Source of the DNA: Spartobacteria bacterium
GTDB taxonomy: Bacteria > Verrucomicrobiota > Verrucomicrobiia > Chthoniobacterales > UBA10450
Direction of reading: 5' to 3'
NCBI GenBank assembly: GCA_003167555.1
Contig: PMSN01000011.1
Location: forward strand, 62,001 to 126,000
DNA: 64,000 nucleotides
Below are positions 35,964 through 45,350 of this stretch, piece by piece. Position 1 is the stretch's first letter, and every line of letters begins with the position of its first letter. The translations under genes and the position numbers were made by a program. Below the pieces are notes generated by a model. The model was not told the origin of the DNA. It saw only the letters and a list, made by a program, of their open reading frames with translations, and searched no databases.

Positions 35964-36485
35964 GTTGTTAATGCAAGGGGATGAAGATAGGAAGCCAAAT
36001 CACATGCGCGAATTATTCGATAAGTCGGAGAATCGGGCAATCTCGACGCCTTTGGACATGCATTCTGGAAGTTTCCACGGGGAAAAAGTTTGCCCACGAG
36101 AACTCCAGGCCTCTTAACGGCCAAACGCGTTTTCAGGAGATGATTCTCGAAAAATGGCAGGTTCTGAAATCGAAGCAAACTCTCTGACACGCCCTATTCA
36201 GTTTACCGCAAATCTCCCGCTGGAGAAGACCGGATTTGCGAAAGCAAATTTAGAAGCTCTCTGGATCGATCCCGCTGAATGCGAGACGGAGCTTTGAGAA
36301 GCCGTCGAAAAGTTTCGAAACGCCCCTATTCCTGTGATGATTTACAATCTCAGCTATGCCTTCTCAGCAAAGATCTGTGGCCGATCGCCCGCAAGTCAAT
36401 TTCCGATTGGAAAAAACGTTTACATTCCGGACTGTAGGCCGTGCCGTATGAAAGACCAGTGCGGAGGCTCCCCGGTACGGCTTGG
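35964..36485. other. Intergenic, no certain gene
   Basis: About 520 bp follow the autotransporter. Frames on both strands (35918-36190 minus; 35981-36187 plus) show no recognisable domain. No clear hairpin terminator was found after the autotransporter. Confidence 0.35.
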
Positions 36486-36756
36486 CTACAGTAAACATAT
36501 CATCCCCTTCGAAAAAGTGGCGATGGCATAACGCCCGCCTAATTCCCTCGGCTGGGTCGCGACTCGAAAAGGCCAGCCGACGTAGTAATTCATGATATGA
36601 ATGCGGCCGACAATCGGGATCGCGCTCTCCCCTTTCGCGGTGTCGTTCTCGCGGAAATAATTGACCTTGCCCTCCAGCGGCTCGCCTCCTTCGACGGCGG
36701 CCTTCACACTTTAACTGACCAGCTTCATCCGCATGACTGCGCCACCGCTTTCCCAT
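36486..36756 (-). pseudogene. Remnant of a DUF7948/SBBP-type secreted protein
   Basis: On the minus strand MRMKLVS, a TAA, then VKAAVEGGEPLEGKVNYFRE and NDTAKGESAIPIVGRIHI resemble the N-terminal domain that precedes SBBP beta-propeller repeats, typically MRLVGA...[22 protein letters not shown]...IP. The frame has a TAA inside the conserved stretch and the YPGIDLVYYG segment is lost, so it is a decayed piece. The match is from memory and covers only about 50 residues. Confidence 0.4.
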
Positions 36757-36955
36757 TTGCGTGGCGCGACATGGCCATTACCGCATCAGTATGAGTGAGT
36801 GAGAGTAATCCGGGACGCGCGTCAAAAAATTAGCCTGCGTAGCGGTTTGCCCGCGGTTAGCTCAAAACTCGGAGGAGCTCCGGGCGGAGTCGGGGCGGGA
36901 TTGGAGGTCGGTGAAATCATAATGGGGTGGGGTTGGTGGTATCAGTACAGGTTGG

Positions 36956-37474
36956 TTAAACAGAAATGGGCCGCTCGAGTGGAATACTCCAAAACCAGGC
37001 CGGCTCAGCGGGATCAGCGGGATTGGCGAAGAGGGTCGAACCCATGTGTTCGCCGAGTTTGCGGTAGCTCTCCCATTGCTCCTCGTTGAAAAATTGGTCT
37101 CCGGTGCTTTCATGCGGAAATTCCGGATGGGTCGCATAATAGTTAAGGACATCGGCTGTCTCGTTACCCGTGATGCTGGCTTTGAAGTAAAGCAGCAGTG
37201 ATGGGCGCATCGGCTCCGTTTCGTATCGAACCCAAAACAACGCGGCGTGTTTCTCCGACTTTATGTTGCCATCCTTATCCATCTCAGCCTTCAACTCATC
37301 GAGTGTGCCCAAGTATTTCCGAATGTCTCCAGGTATCCTCGAATCCTCGCCGCCCTTCCCAAGTGTGTTGAACTCGAAAGGCACGATTTCAGCGTCGAAG
37401 TCGCAGGCCGGGTGTGTCGCATCGCCCCGGTTGTCACGCCCAAAACCGATGCACATATGGATCGGATGCCACTA
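36956..37474 (-). pseudogene. C-terminal fragment of a patatin-domain protein (paralogue of the 12024 gene)
   Basis: The minus strand encodes CDFDAEIVPFEFNTLGKGG..., KHAALFWVRYETEP, LLLYFKASITGNETADVLNY, then HPEFPHESTGDQFFNEEQWE and WFWSIP. This follows the last 165 residues of the GMC-patatin fusion almost position for position (LLYLKAKLTGNESADVANYH; HPEFPNESTVDQFFNEDQWE; WFWNIPV). A TAG lies just upstream of the frame, and the oxyanion and nucleophile motifs are absent, so only the C-terminus remains. It is a relic of a second, diverged copy. Confidence 0.85.
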
Positions 37475-37637
37475 GTCGACGACCGCAGATTCTTTGTAAG
37501 CGCAACTGCTTTGATGGTGCTTACGAAAAGAACAACTGAACCTCGCTTCGGTGCAAGCCCAAGTGAGCCGTGAAAGCGGGCGGTGTTTATGTTCGTTTCA
37601 AGAGACTTTCGAACACGGACCCCAATTGCATAACACC

Positions 37638-38666
37638 TTGGAAACCGATCTTGCCATCATCGGTGCAGGCCCGGCGGGATGTGCCGCGGCTATCTCGGCG
37701 GCACAGACGGGTCTTCGCGTTGTGCTCATCGAACGACTGAGCTTTCCCCGGCACAGGCCTGGGGGAGACGCTGCCGCCGGGTGTCGAGCCACTTTTTAAG
37801 CAACTCGGTGTTTGGGAGGAGATCGAAAGTGCGGGGTTCATCCGGCATCCTGGGCGGCGGGTGGCTTGGGAAGGGGAGTCGAAGTCTTCGGGATTTGGCG
37901 GAACGACAGATGAACCCTGGCTTGGATTTCAGGCGTGGCGTCCGCTGTTGGATGCGATACTGCTGCGGCACGCTGTAGCGGTTGGGGTCGAATTGTGGCA
38001 GCCGTGCCGGGCGGTATCGCCGGTGGTGCGAGATGGGCGGGTGCTCGGAGTCGTGTCTAATCGGGGGGAGGTCGGGGCTCGATATGTGGTTGATGCGACG
38101 GGCGGTAGAGGCTGGCTGGCGCGGAAGCTGGGATGGAAGGAAGAGCAGCGCAGTCCGCAGCTCATCGCGAGCTATGGCTACGTTGAGACGGACCACGGCG
38201 GCGGAGTGGTTCTTGCCGGAATTGCAATCAACGGCGGGAGGCTGGATGTGGATGGCGCAGGTCTTGCCGCGAGTGGTCGCGTGGACGCGGCTTTCGCTCG
38301 ATGGCCAGCTCGCGGCGGCGGCACCGTCGCGGCTCGCGAGTTTGCCCGGTGGGCGGGGCCTCGGCGGATGTGACATGGCGGCTCGCGAGCAATGCCGCCG
38401 GGCTGGGCTATTTCCTCGCAGGCGACGCAGCGCTGGTGCTTGATCCGGCTTCTTCACACGGGGTGTTGAGGGCGCTGATGTCGGGGATGATGGCCGCGCA
38501 TCTCTGCACACAAGTTTGCCGCGACGGACTAGCGGAGGAATCCGCAGCGGCAGCTTACGCAAGCTGGGTGCATGCGTGGTTTGAGCACGATGCGGAAAAG
38601 CTCGGGGGCATTTATGGGAATCTAGTAACTCCGCCGGAATGGCTCGCATGGCGTCGGTGGGCGTGA
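37638..38666 (+). pseudogene. FAD-dependent oxidoreductase with three frameshifts
   Basis: A likely TTG start at 37638 opens LETDLAIIGAGPAGCAAAIS with the FAD dinucleotide motif GAGPAG. At the G5 run 37761-37765 the frame moves; one G fewer gives RPGETLPPGVEPLFKQLGVW, the expected continuation. A second shift near 38205 leads to GGWMWMAQVLPRVVAWTRLS. A third near 38350 leads to VGGASADVTWRLASNAAG, then YFLAGDAALVLDPASSHGVL and ALMSGMMAAHL. Order and motifs match flavin oxidoreductases of the halogenase-like/geranylgeranyl-reductase-like group. Three breaks in 1 kb point to a dead gene, though G-run errors in sequencing could explain some. Confidence 0.8.
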
Positions 38667-38689
38667 TTTACATTTAGCAGTCAGACGTC

Positions 38690-39235
38690 AGCAACAAAGG
38701 AGAAGAATTATGCCATTTCCCGCGAGGCTTTCCGAATTTGCCGCTCTATGCTCATCTTTTCCTGCTGGAGAATGGGCGGGTGTTTTTCGATGGCGGTCAC
38801 ATGGATGACGTCTTGTCGCTGGAACCGTGCGTCATTGATTTGACACATGAGCCGCTCCAGACCACGCCCGTTTTTGGCATTAACGCGCGTGACATGCGCA
38901 ACCAATCCACGAGCGTGATTTTGCCTCCCGCACAGGGTCAACGCATCATGCTGATGGGCGGCGGGCCGGATGGAAAGCAGAACAAAACGGACGCGGTGGA
39001 TAACGTGGACATCGTGGATTTCAAAGCCGCTCAACCGCGCTTCGCCGCCGCAGCGCCGCTAAACCTGCCGCGTCTGCACTTAAACGCAGTGCTCCTGCTC
39101 GACCGCACCGTTTTCGTGACGGGCGGTTCGTTGAAACAGGAAGACGTGCCGCTGGCACGGCTGCAATCGGAAATCTATGATCCGGTGAAAGATGAGTGGA
39201 CGCTCACGGCAAGGTGCACCGTGCCGCAGCTGTAG
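38690..39235 (+). pseudogene. Galactose-oxidase/kelch-like fragment
   Basis: The plus strand reads FPRGFPNLPLYAHLFLLENG, RVFFDGGHMDD, then SVILPPAQGQRIMLMGGGPD and FVTGGSLKQEDVPLARLQSE, ending IYDPVKDEWTLTA. These are blades of a beta propeller like those in radical-copper oxidases of the galactose oxidase type. There is no start codon before FPRG in this frame, and the stop cuts off the catalytic C-terminal part. It is an internal fragment of a protein that is normally several hundred residues longer. Confidence 0.7.
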
Positions 39236-39465
39236 CTTGAAATACGTTCCTCACCTCGGCCGCTGAAACACCCATTGCTTCCGCGTAGTGCGCGAAAGTA
39301 ATCCACAGCCAAGCTTGTTGGGGCGAGCGCGGCATCTTTGCTGGTTCTACCTTCCACGGGGACCTCCAACTGAACTTTTTTCATCGCCCAATGGTATCGA
39401 AACCAACCTCCGCCGAGAAGCCCAAGCGTGAAGCAGAGCGCAAAACCGAACAATGCTACCCTCAA
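39175..39465 (-). CDS. Possible small exported protein, uncertain
   Basis: The first 60 residues look natural: a membrane or signal helix (RVALFGFALCFTLGLLGGGW) and a charged tail (WAMKKVQLEVPVEGRTSKDA). The last 30 residues run antisense to the propeller fragment and look random. It may be a real short gene whose end was lost in rearrangement, or chance. A similar hydrophobic frame at 39503-39703 (minus) is weaker and is left out. Confidence 0.3.
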   Translation of the reverse strand: MRVALFGFALCFTLGLLGGGWFRYHWAMKKVQLEVPVEGRTSKDAALAPTSLAVDYFRALRGSNGCFSGRGEERISSYSCGTVHLAVSVHSSFTGS

Positions 39466-40150
39466 GATTAGAGGATCTCCGCCATTTCACATCCTAGCAA
39501 TGTTATTCATCCTGTTTCGGTCCTCGGGACATCGATAGAAAACCTCCGATTACTCCAAGCGCCCAAATACGAAGCGGACTATTGCTGATGATGATGACTA
39601 CCGGGATGAACTGGGCCGAACATCGTGAGCGCGGCAGCAGAACTCGGCCTTCGAGTCGTCGGCTACGCAACGGGAGGGGATCGATGCGGTACCGTGTTCT
39701 CAAGCTTCGGAGGCCCTAGGATCAAGTTCATTGTATCCCCTGATTGTACCCGCTAGCTTGAAAAAGCAGCAAAATACAGCTAATCATAGCTAAAGCGTAG
39801 TTATCTTAAGTGACTGATTACGTGCTTATAGCTAACAAAAGCCAACGATGGCAAACACCCATTTCTTGATTACGAATCAGCTGCTCTATCACTTGAGCTA
39901 CGCTGGCGAAAATGCGCGTCAAAGTAGCGCATCAGGATCACCCGAACAAGCGCGCTCACGTTACAGCCGCGAACCCGACTTAATTAAAAGCAGTTCAGTT
40001 GTCTCCAGTTTTGGATGACGGTGATGAGATGAACTGATTGGGGATGGCGAGCGGAAAGGAGGGAGCAAAAAATCTACGCTGCCCATGTGGAAAAGAAATG
40101 CACAAACACCGCCAATAAGCGATTGATGTTTCACAAAGGCTTCTCGCGGA
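39466..40150. other. Intergenic stretch holding a tRNA remnant
   Basis: This 685-bp stretch is comparatively AT-rich. Apart from the tRNA-Thr fragment at 39867-39907 I see no gene. It separates the decayed left side from the housekeeping genes on the right. Confidence 0.45.
39867..39907 (-). pseudogene. 5' fragment of tRNA-Thr (CGT)
   Basis: The minus strand reads GCCAGCGTAGCTCAAGTGAT, then AGAGCAGCTGATTCGTAATC: acceptor 5' strand, D arm and anticodon arm with CGT anticodon, as in bacterial tRNA-Thr. The sequence departs within the 3' side of the anticodon stem, and no T arm or acceptor 3' strand follows. The gene is cut in half. tRNA genes are common integration targets, so this may mark an old island boundary. 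Confidence 0.75.
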
Positions 40151-41704
40151 ATGAATGCACGACTGCTATCGAATGAAACCGAACGACTCCGCGAAGTCCG
40201 CCGTTATGCTGTTCTCGACACTCCGCACGAAGAAGCATTCGACCGAATCACTCGAATGGCCGCGCGTCTCCTCAACGTGCCGATAGCCACCGTCACGCTG
40301 ATTGACGAGACGCGGCAATGGTTTAAATCGGCTGTTGGTTTAGAGAATCGCGAGACCAGCCGCGATGTTTCGTTTTGCGCTCACGCCATCCTTGATGATG
40401 CCATGATGACGGTGCCCGACGCGCAACGCGATCCACGTTTCAGCGACAACGTGCTCGTAACGGGTGAGCCACATATTCGTGCCTACGCTGGAGTGCCGCT
40501 CAAAAGCTCCAATGGTTTCAATCTCGGAACCTTGTGTGCCATTGATACCGTCGCGCGGACGTTCTCAGCGGATGAACAGAAGATATTGCAGGATTTGGCC
40601 GCAATGGTTACAGACGAACTCGAATTGCGTTTGGCGCTTCGCGAGCGGGCTCAACAAGCCGCCGCCATTAATAACCTGCACTCCGGCGTATTGGCGACCG
40701 ATCCCAATCAACCAGATAATCCGATCGTTTTTTGTAACCCGGCATTTAGCGCAATGACGGGTTACGAATTCAACGAGATTGTTGGAAGAAATTGCCGGTT
40801 CCTGCAAGGACCCGACACAGACAAGGCTGTGGTGAAGGAAATCCGCGAGGCCATCGTAGAGCGCCGAACGTCGCAATCCGTCCTTCTAAACTACCGCAAA
40901 GACCGGACTCGATTCTGGAACGAATTGACCATTACTCCGGTCTTCGATGACCAAGGTCAGCTAATCAGCTTAGTCGGTTTGCAGACCGACGTTACAGAGC
41001 GACTCAATCTCGAGTCTCTCCGTGAGAATCTTAGTCATATGATCATCCACGATCTGCGCGGACCTCTCACGACGATAATGGGTTTCCTCGACGTGCTTAA
41101 GCAGCGATTGACCAACAAGCTCGGCAAAAGCGAGAGCCGCTTTTTCGAAATGGCACAAGGAAGCGCGTCAGCCCTCAACGAAATGATTACGTCACTGCTT
41201 GATGTTAATCGGCTAGAGGCCGGTGAGATGCCACTCAATCTTGAAGAGTGCGATCTTTATGAGCTGGCAACGAATTCGACCGTTGCCGTGCGTGCACTTG
41301 TTGGAAAACAAAAATTGACGGTGACGGAACCGAGTTTGCCGGTCGTGGCTCTCTGCGACCGGACGGTGATTGGTCGAGTCATTACAAACCTGGTCAGCAA
41401 TGCCCTAAAGTTCACTCCGGGCGACGGGGAGGTGCGTGTAGTTGTCGAGAAAGCAGAATCGACGAGCCGCGTTTCCGTCATTGATACGGGCTTCGGGATT
41501 CCGGCCGAGTACCACGCGAGGATTTTCGAAAAGTTCGGCCAAGTAAAAGGTGGGAGTCATGTCCACTCAACAGGACTCGGATTGACTTTTTGCAAACTCG
41601 CTGTCGAGGCGCACGGCGGCACGATTGGAGTACAAAGTGAGCCAGACAAAGGAAGCACGTTTTCGTTTACGTTGCCTCCCACTGCAGTTGAGAGCGCTCA
41701 CTGA
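40151..41704 (+). CDS. GAF-LOV sensor histidine kinase (blue-light candidate)
   Basis: This 517-aa protein has a GAF domain (residues 20-160), then a PAS domain of the LOV type with the flavin-adduct motif GRNCRFLQG at 212-220, placing the photoactive cysteine at 215. NPAFSAMTGY before it and YRKDRTRFWNELTITPV after it are also LOV-typical. A phosphoacceptor helix with H300 (HMIIHDLRGPLTTIMGFLDV) and an HATPase domain follow (N box NLVSNALKFTPG; DTGFGIP; STGLGLTFCK). There is no membrane segment, so it acts in the cytoplasm. It should sense blue light through FMN and phosphorylate a response regulator; no partner lies next to it on the same strand. Confidence 0.92.
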   Translation: MNARLLSNETERLREVRRYAVLDTPHEEAFDRITRMAARLLNVPIATVTLIDETRQWFKSAVGLENRETSRDVSFCAHAILDDAMMTVPDAQRDPRFSDNVLVTGEPHIRAYAGVPLKSSNGFNLGTLCAIDTVARTFSADEQKILQDLAAMVTDELELRLALRERAQQAAAINNLHSGVLATDPNQPDNPIVFCNPAFSAMTGYEFNEIVGRNCRFLQGPDTDKAVVKEIREAIVERRTSQSVLLNYRKDRTRFWNELTITPVFDDQGQLISLVGLQTDVTERLNLESLRENLSHMIIHDLRGPLTTIMGFLDVLKQRLTNKLGKSESRFFEMAQGSASALNEMITSLLDVNRLEAGEMPLNLEECDLYELATNSTVAVRALVGKQKLTVTEPSLPVVALCDRTVIGRVITNLVSNALKFTPGDGEVRVVVEKAESTSRVSVIDTGFGIPAEYHARIFEKFGQVKGGSHVHSTGLGLTFCKLAVEAHGGTIGVQSEPDKGSTFSFTLPPTAVESAH

Positions 41705-41803
41705 GATTGCCGATAACGCAAAAGTGTTACAGTAAAGTGTTACAATCGAGTTTTCGGCTGTTCGACGAAAATGCATAAATCACTGGCGTGCAAAGGAGAA
41801 AGG

Positions 41804-41878
<75 letters not shown>

Positions 41879-42023
41879 GCGAAAACCAGTGACAAGGGAC
41901 AAGTGACGAGTGACGAGTGAAGAGTCAAGCGAGGAGTCGCTGGTTGCGATAACGCAACCGTGACGGAATCTGGAGGGACAGGCGGAAGCATGCCCCTTCG
42001 AAAATGCGGGGCGAGCGCGAAAT

Positions 42024-42575
42024 TTACGCCGCGAGCTTGGCGGCGTCTTTGTGGCCGAGAATGCGGACGGTCTGTTGCAGCTGCTCCACCCGGAGCGGTT
42101 TCTTCAGCACGGTAATCGGACCTTTCGAGAGAATGCGGTCGAGCATCTCGCTATCCGGGTAACCGGTGATGACGACGATCGGCAATTCCGGGTCGACCTC
42201 TTTCGCGGTGTCGTAGACATCGTCGGCCGGGCCATCGGGCAATTTCAAATCGAGAAATAGAAGATCGAATTTCTGTTTCTCGAGCGCCGCGATCGCTTCC
42301 TTCACGGTGCCGACCACGACGCGGCTGAATCCGATTTTCTTGAGGAAAACCTTAAACAAACTCTGGAGGCTCTCGTCGTCATCGACCACGAGCACGGTCG
42401 GTTGCCCCGACTTGTCTTCCTTGAGAATATCCTTGTCGAGCGACGCCTTTTTGATCCGCCAACGGCCGCCGATTTGGATGGCCGGCAACTGCCCGCGCTG
42501 CACAAGATAGTAAACGGTCGGCAACGGAATGCGGAGGTATTTGGCCGTTTCCTTGACCGTCAAGAGGTTGTGCAT
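42024..42575 (-). CDS. Excisionase-type HTH fused to a response-regulator receiver domain
   Basis: This 183-aa protein joins an N-terminal MerR/excisionase-type helix-turn-helix (LLTVKETAKYLRIPLPTVYY, then GGRWRIKKASLDKDI, residues 4-50) to a receiver domain (about 60-175). The receiver has the acidic cluster at 65-67, phosphoacceptor D109 (LLFLDLKLPDG) and the lysine in TVLKKPL. Usually the DNA-binding domain follows the receiver, so the order is reversed. It probably binds DNA and is controlled by phosphorylation. The LOV kinase 320 bp away on the other strand is a possible partner, which is inference. Confidence 0.88.
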   Translation of the reverse strand: MHNLLTVKETAKYLRIPLPTVYYLVQRGQLPAIQIGGRWRIKKASLDKDILKEDKSGQPTVLVVDDDESLQSLFKVFLKKIGFSRVVVGTVKEAIAALEKQKFDLLFLDLKLPDGPADDVYDTAKEVDPELPIVVITGYPDSEMLDRILSKGPITVLKKPLRVEQLQQTVRILGHKDAAKLAA

Positions 42576-42806
42576 TGGAGAAAAACAGCAACTTGCGCGT
42601 CAATCGGCAAGCCTTTTCGCTAAGCCCAAGCATTATAGCATTTATAGTCGGTGTCAATCCTTACTTCTGGGGCAGTGTCTCCGCCGATCCGCGGCGCGCC
42701 CGCGATCGGGGCGATTTTGGTCTTGCGCTGAGGCGCGCACCGGCACGCCGGCAGCTCTTTTCGTGACTGGACAAGGCCGGGGTCGGGGTTGACTATTCCC
42801 ACCTTC

Positions 42807-43430
42807 ATGAGCGCTCTCTTCTTCAAGCGGTTTTTACAACGCCCATTTCAAATCGCTTCCATTGTGCCGAGCTCGAAGGCGCTCGTGAAACGGGTCGCAC
42901 GCAAGATGGATTTCAGCGAACCGCGCGTCATCGCGGAGTACGGGCCGGGCGAAGGCGTCCACTCCCGGGAGATCGCGCGCCGGATGTCGCCCGATTCGCA
43001 ATTGCTCCTCTTCGAGCTGGACGCGGCTTTTTCGCGCGACCTCCAGCGCCAGTTTGCGGGCGATCCGCGCGTCCACGTCATCAACGGCGACGCCGCCCGC
43101 CTGCCGGAAGAACTCGAGCGCCGCGGCATCCCGCGGTGCGATTACATCCTTTCCGGAATCCCTTTCAGCATTCTCGAAATAAAAAAGAAACGCGCTCTGC
43201 TGGAGAAAACCTACGAAGCGCTGGCTGACGGCGGCAGCTTCATCATCTACCAGGTCACGAACGAACTCCGGCAGCACGCCACCTTGTTCGATCGCGCCGA
43301 GTCGGAGTACGTTCTGCAAAATATTCCGCCGATGTTCATCACGGTTTTCCATAAGACGCACCGGCGAAATGGGCACCGGCGTCCGTTGCGCCACGCGGTC
43401 GAGCTTTCGGCCAATCATCATTCGGCATGA
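42807..43430 (+). CDS. SAM-dependent methyltransferase, PmtA-like
   Basis: This 207-aa protein starts at the ATG 42807; a TTG at 42789 is also in frame. It begins FFKRFLQRPFQIASIVPSSK, the usual entry of phospholipid N-methyltransferases and rRNA-dimethylase-like enzymes. The SAM loop is VIAEYGPGEGVHSREIARRM. A later stretch (YILSGIPFSILEIKKKRALL; FIIYQVTNELRQHATLF; IPPMFITVF) matches PmtA-like proteins, which methylate phosphatidylethanolamine. Substrate is not proven. Its stop overlaps the fumarase start (ATGA), so the two are coupled. Confidence 0.8.
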   Translation: MSALFFKRFLQRPFQIASIVPSSKALVKRVARKMDFSEPRVIAEYGPGEGVHSREIARRMSPDSQLLLFELDAAFSRDLQRQFAGDPRVHVINGDAARLPEELERRGIPRCDYILSGIPFSILEIKKKRALLEKTYEALADGGSFIIYQVTNELRQHATLFDRAESEYVLQNIPPMFITVFHKTHRRNGHRRPLRHAVELSANHHSA

Positions 43431-44848
43431 CGACCGGGGCCACCCGAGTCGAGAAGGATTCGATGGGCGAGATGTCGGTTCCCGCCGCGGCGCTCTATGG
43501 CGCGTCCACGCAACGCGCCGTCCTGAATTTTCCCATCAGCGGCCAGCGTTTTTCGCGGCCGTTCATTCGCGCGCTCGGCTTGATCAAGTGGGCCGCAGCT
43601 CAGGCGAACGCCGACCTCGGTTTGCTCGATACGCACCGCTCCGCCTACATCGTCCAGGCCGCGGAAGAAGTGGTCGAGGGCAAACTCGACGAGCATTTCC
43701 CGCTCGATATTTTCCAGACCGGTTCCGGCACGAGCACGAACACGAACGCGAACGAAGTGATCGCGAACCGTTCCCGCCAGCTCGCCGAAAAAGCGATCGG
43801 CACGAAGGATCATCCGATCCATCCGAACGATCACGTCAACATGGGGCAATCGAGCAACGACGTGATCCCGTCGGCGATTCACATCAGCGGCGCGGAGCAG
43901 TTGAAGAATTGTCTGGTGCCGGCGCTGGAGAAACTGCACGGCGCACTCGAGGCGAAGGCGAAGGAATTCTGGGACATCATCAAAATCGGACGGACGCATT
44001 TGATGGACGCGACGCCGGTCCGGCTCGGCCAGGAATTTTCCGGTTACGCGCAGCAGGTCGCGCGGGCGAAGGAGCGCGCGGAAAAAGCGATTGAAGTGTT
44101 GCGCGAGCTGGCACTTGGCGGCACCGCGGTCGGCACTGGCTTGAACCGGCACCTGGAATTTCCGGGCAAAGTAATGCGCCACCTCGAACAGCGCACCGGG
44201 ATCAAGTTTCGCGAAGCCGAAAATCATTTCGAAGCGCAAGGCGGCAAGGACGCGGTCGTGGAAGCGAGCGGCCAACTAAAAACGATCGCGGTGAGCCTGT
44301 TCAAAATCGCGAACGACATTCGCTGGCTCGGGAGCGGCCCGCGCTGCGGCATCGGCGAAATCCGATTGCCCGCGACGCAACCGGGCAGCTCGATCATGCC
44401 CGGCAAAGTGAACCCGGTCATGTGCGAGTCGCTCATGATGGTTTGCGCGCAGGTCATTGGCAACGACGGCTGCATCACCTGGTCGGGCGCGAACGGGAAC
44501 TTCGAGCTGAACGTGATGATGCCGGTGATGGCGCACAATCTTCTCGAGAGCATCCGCCTGCTCGGCAACGTCGTGGACGCGTTCTGCGAGAAGTGCGTGA
44601 TCGGGATCGAGGCGAACGAAAAGCGTTGCCGCGAGCTGGTCGAGCTTTCGATGGCGATGGTCACCAGTCTCGCGCCGCTGATCGGGTACGATCGCGCGGC
44701 GGAGATCGCGAAGGAAAGCGCGAAGACGGGCAAGACGGTGCGCGAGATTTGTCTCGAACGGAAAGTGTTGCCGCCCGCGGCACTGGCGCGCGCTCTCGAT
44801 CCGGTCGCGATGACGGAGCCGGGCGTTGAAGGCGCGGCCGGCGGATAA
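43427..44848 (+). CDS. fumC: Class II fumarate hydratase
   Basis: This 473-aa protein is full length for the iron-independent fumarase, which converts fumarate to malate in the TCA cycle. It shows QTGSGTSTNTNANEVIANRS, PNDHVNMGQSSNDVIPSAIH, the substrate-site histidine in GRTHLMDATPV, and the family signature GSSIMPGKVNPVMCES. The N-terminus EKDSMGEMSVPAAALYGAST is also characteristic. The gene overlaps the methyltransferase stop by four bases and is followed by a small secreted-protein gene. Aspartase and argininosuccinate lyase are relatives, but the signature set fits FumC. Confidence 0.97.
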   Translation: MTTGATRVEKDSMGEMSVPAAALYGASTQRAVLNFPISGQRFSRPFIRALGLIKWAAAQANADLGLLDTHRSAYIVQAAEEVVEGKLDEHFPLDIFQTGSGTSTNTNANEVIANRSRQLAEKAIGTKDHPIHPNDHVNMGQSSNDVIPSAIHISGAEQLKNCLVPALEKLHGALEAKAKEFWDIIKIGRTHLMDATPVRLGQEFSGYAQQVARAKERAEKAIEVLRELALGGTAVGTGLNRHLEFPGKVMRHLEQRTGIKFREAENHFEAQGGKDAVVEASGQLKTIAVSLFKIANDIRWLGSGPRCGIGEIRLPATQPGSSIMPGKVNPVMCESLMMVCAQVIGNDGCITWSGANGNFELNVMMPVMAHNLLESIRLLGNVVDAFCEKCVIGIEANEKRCRELVELSMAMVTSLAPLIGYDRAAEIAKESAKTGKTVREICLERKVLPPAALARALDPVAMTEPGVEGAAGG

Positions 44849-44852
44849 GGCG

Positions 44853-45341
44853 ATGCGCAAACTCACCGCCGCGGCGGCGCTCGCCACATTTGTTTGCACC
44901 ATCACCAATCTTTCAGCCGCGACTGAAAAGCAGATCGACCTCGCGACGATCGTGACCAAGGCCGACGCCGCGTCCATTCTGGGCGAGACGGTCAAAGACG
45001 CGCAGGCGCGGAACGGCGATGGCGCGGACGGTTACTATTCCCGCTGCAATTATTACAGCCAGAACCCCGGCAAATCGCTCGTGCTGCGCGTGCGCCAGGC
45101 GGCGCCGGGCCAGTTGGAGCCGGCGAAACAATTGGAGGAATTGAGCGCGGGCAAGACTCAGCTCAAAGCGCTCACCGGCCTCGGCGAAAAAGCAGCCGTG
45201 CTGAGCGAGCCCCCCATGCTACTGCTTTACGCCGTGAAGGGGAACGCGTTCGTCACGGTGGCGATCGGCGGCTTCGACGACGCGAAAATCGCGACCGAAA
45301 AAGCGAAGACGCTCGCCAAGAAAATTCTGACGCAGCTCTAG
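44853..45341 (+). CDS. Secreted protein of unknown function
   Basis: This 162-aa protein begins with a signal peptide (MRKLTAAAALATFVCTITNL ending SAA), so I use the ATG at 44853 and not 44826, which lies inside fumC. The mature part starts with DLATIVTKADAASILGETVK, followed by a YYSRCNYYSQN segment and a VTVAIGGFDDAKIATEKAKT end. This pattern, an initial 'KADAAxILG' helix and a central strand with a cysteine, is found in DUF3558-like lipoproteins and secreted proteins. Function is unknown. The gene is close behind fumC and before the VOC gene. Confidence 0.65.
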   Translation: MRKLTAAAALATFVCTITNLSAATEKQIDLATIVTKADAASILGETVKDAQARNGDGADGYYSRCNYYSQNPGKSLVLRVRQAAPGQLEPAKQLEELSAGKTQLKALTGLGEKAAVLSEPPMLLLYAVKGNAFVTVAIGGFDDAKIATEKAKTLAKKILTQL

Positions 45342-45350
45342 GACAAGATC

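Noticed and set aside
36355-36470. A short plus frame starting MPSQQRSVADRPQV
   Set aside because: Only about 31 codons, no ribosome binding site and no recognisable match.
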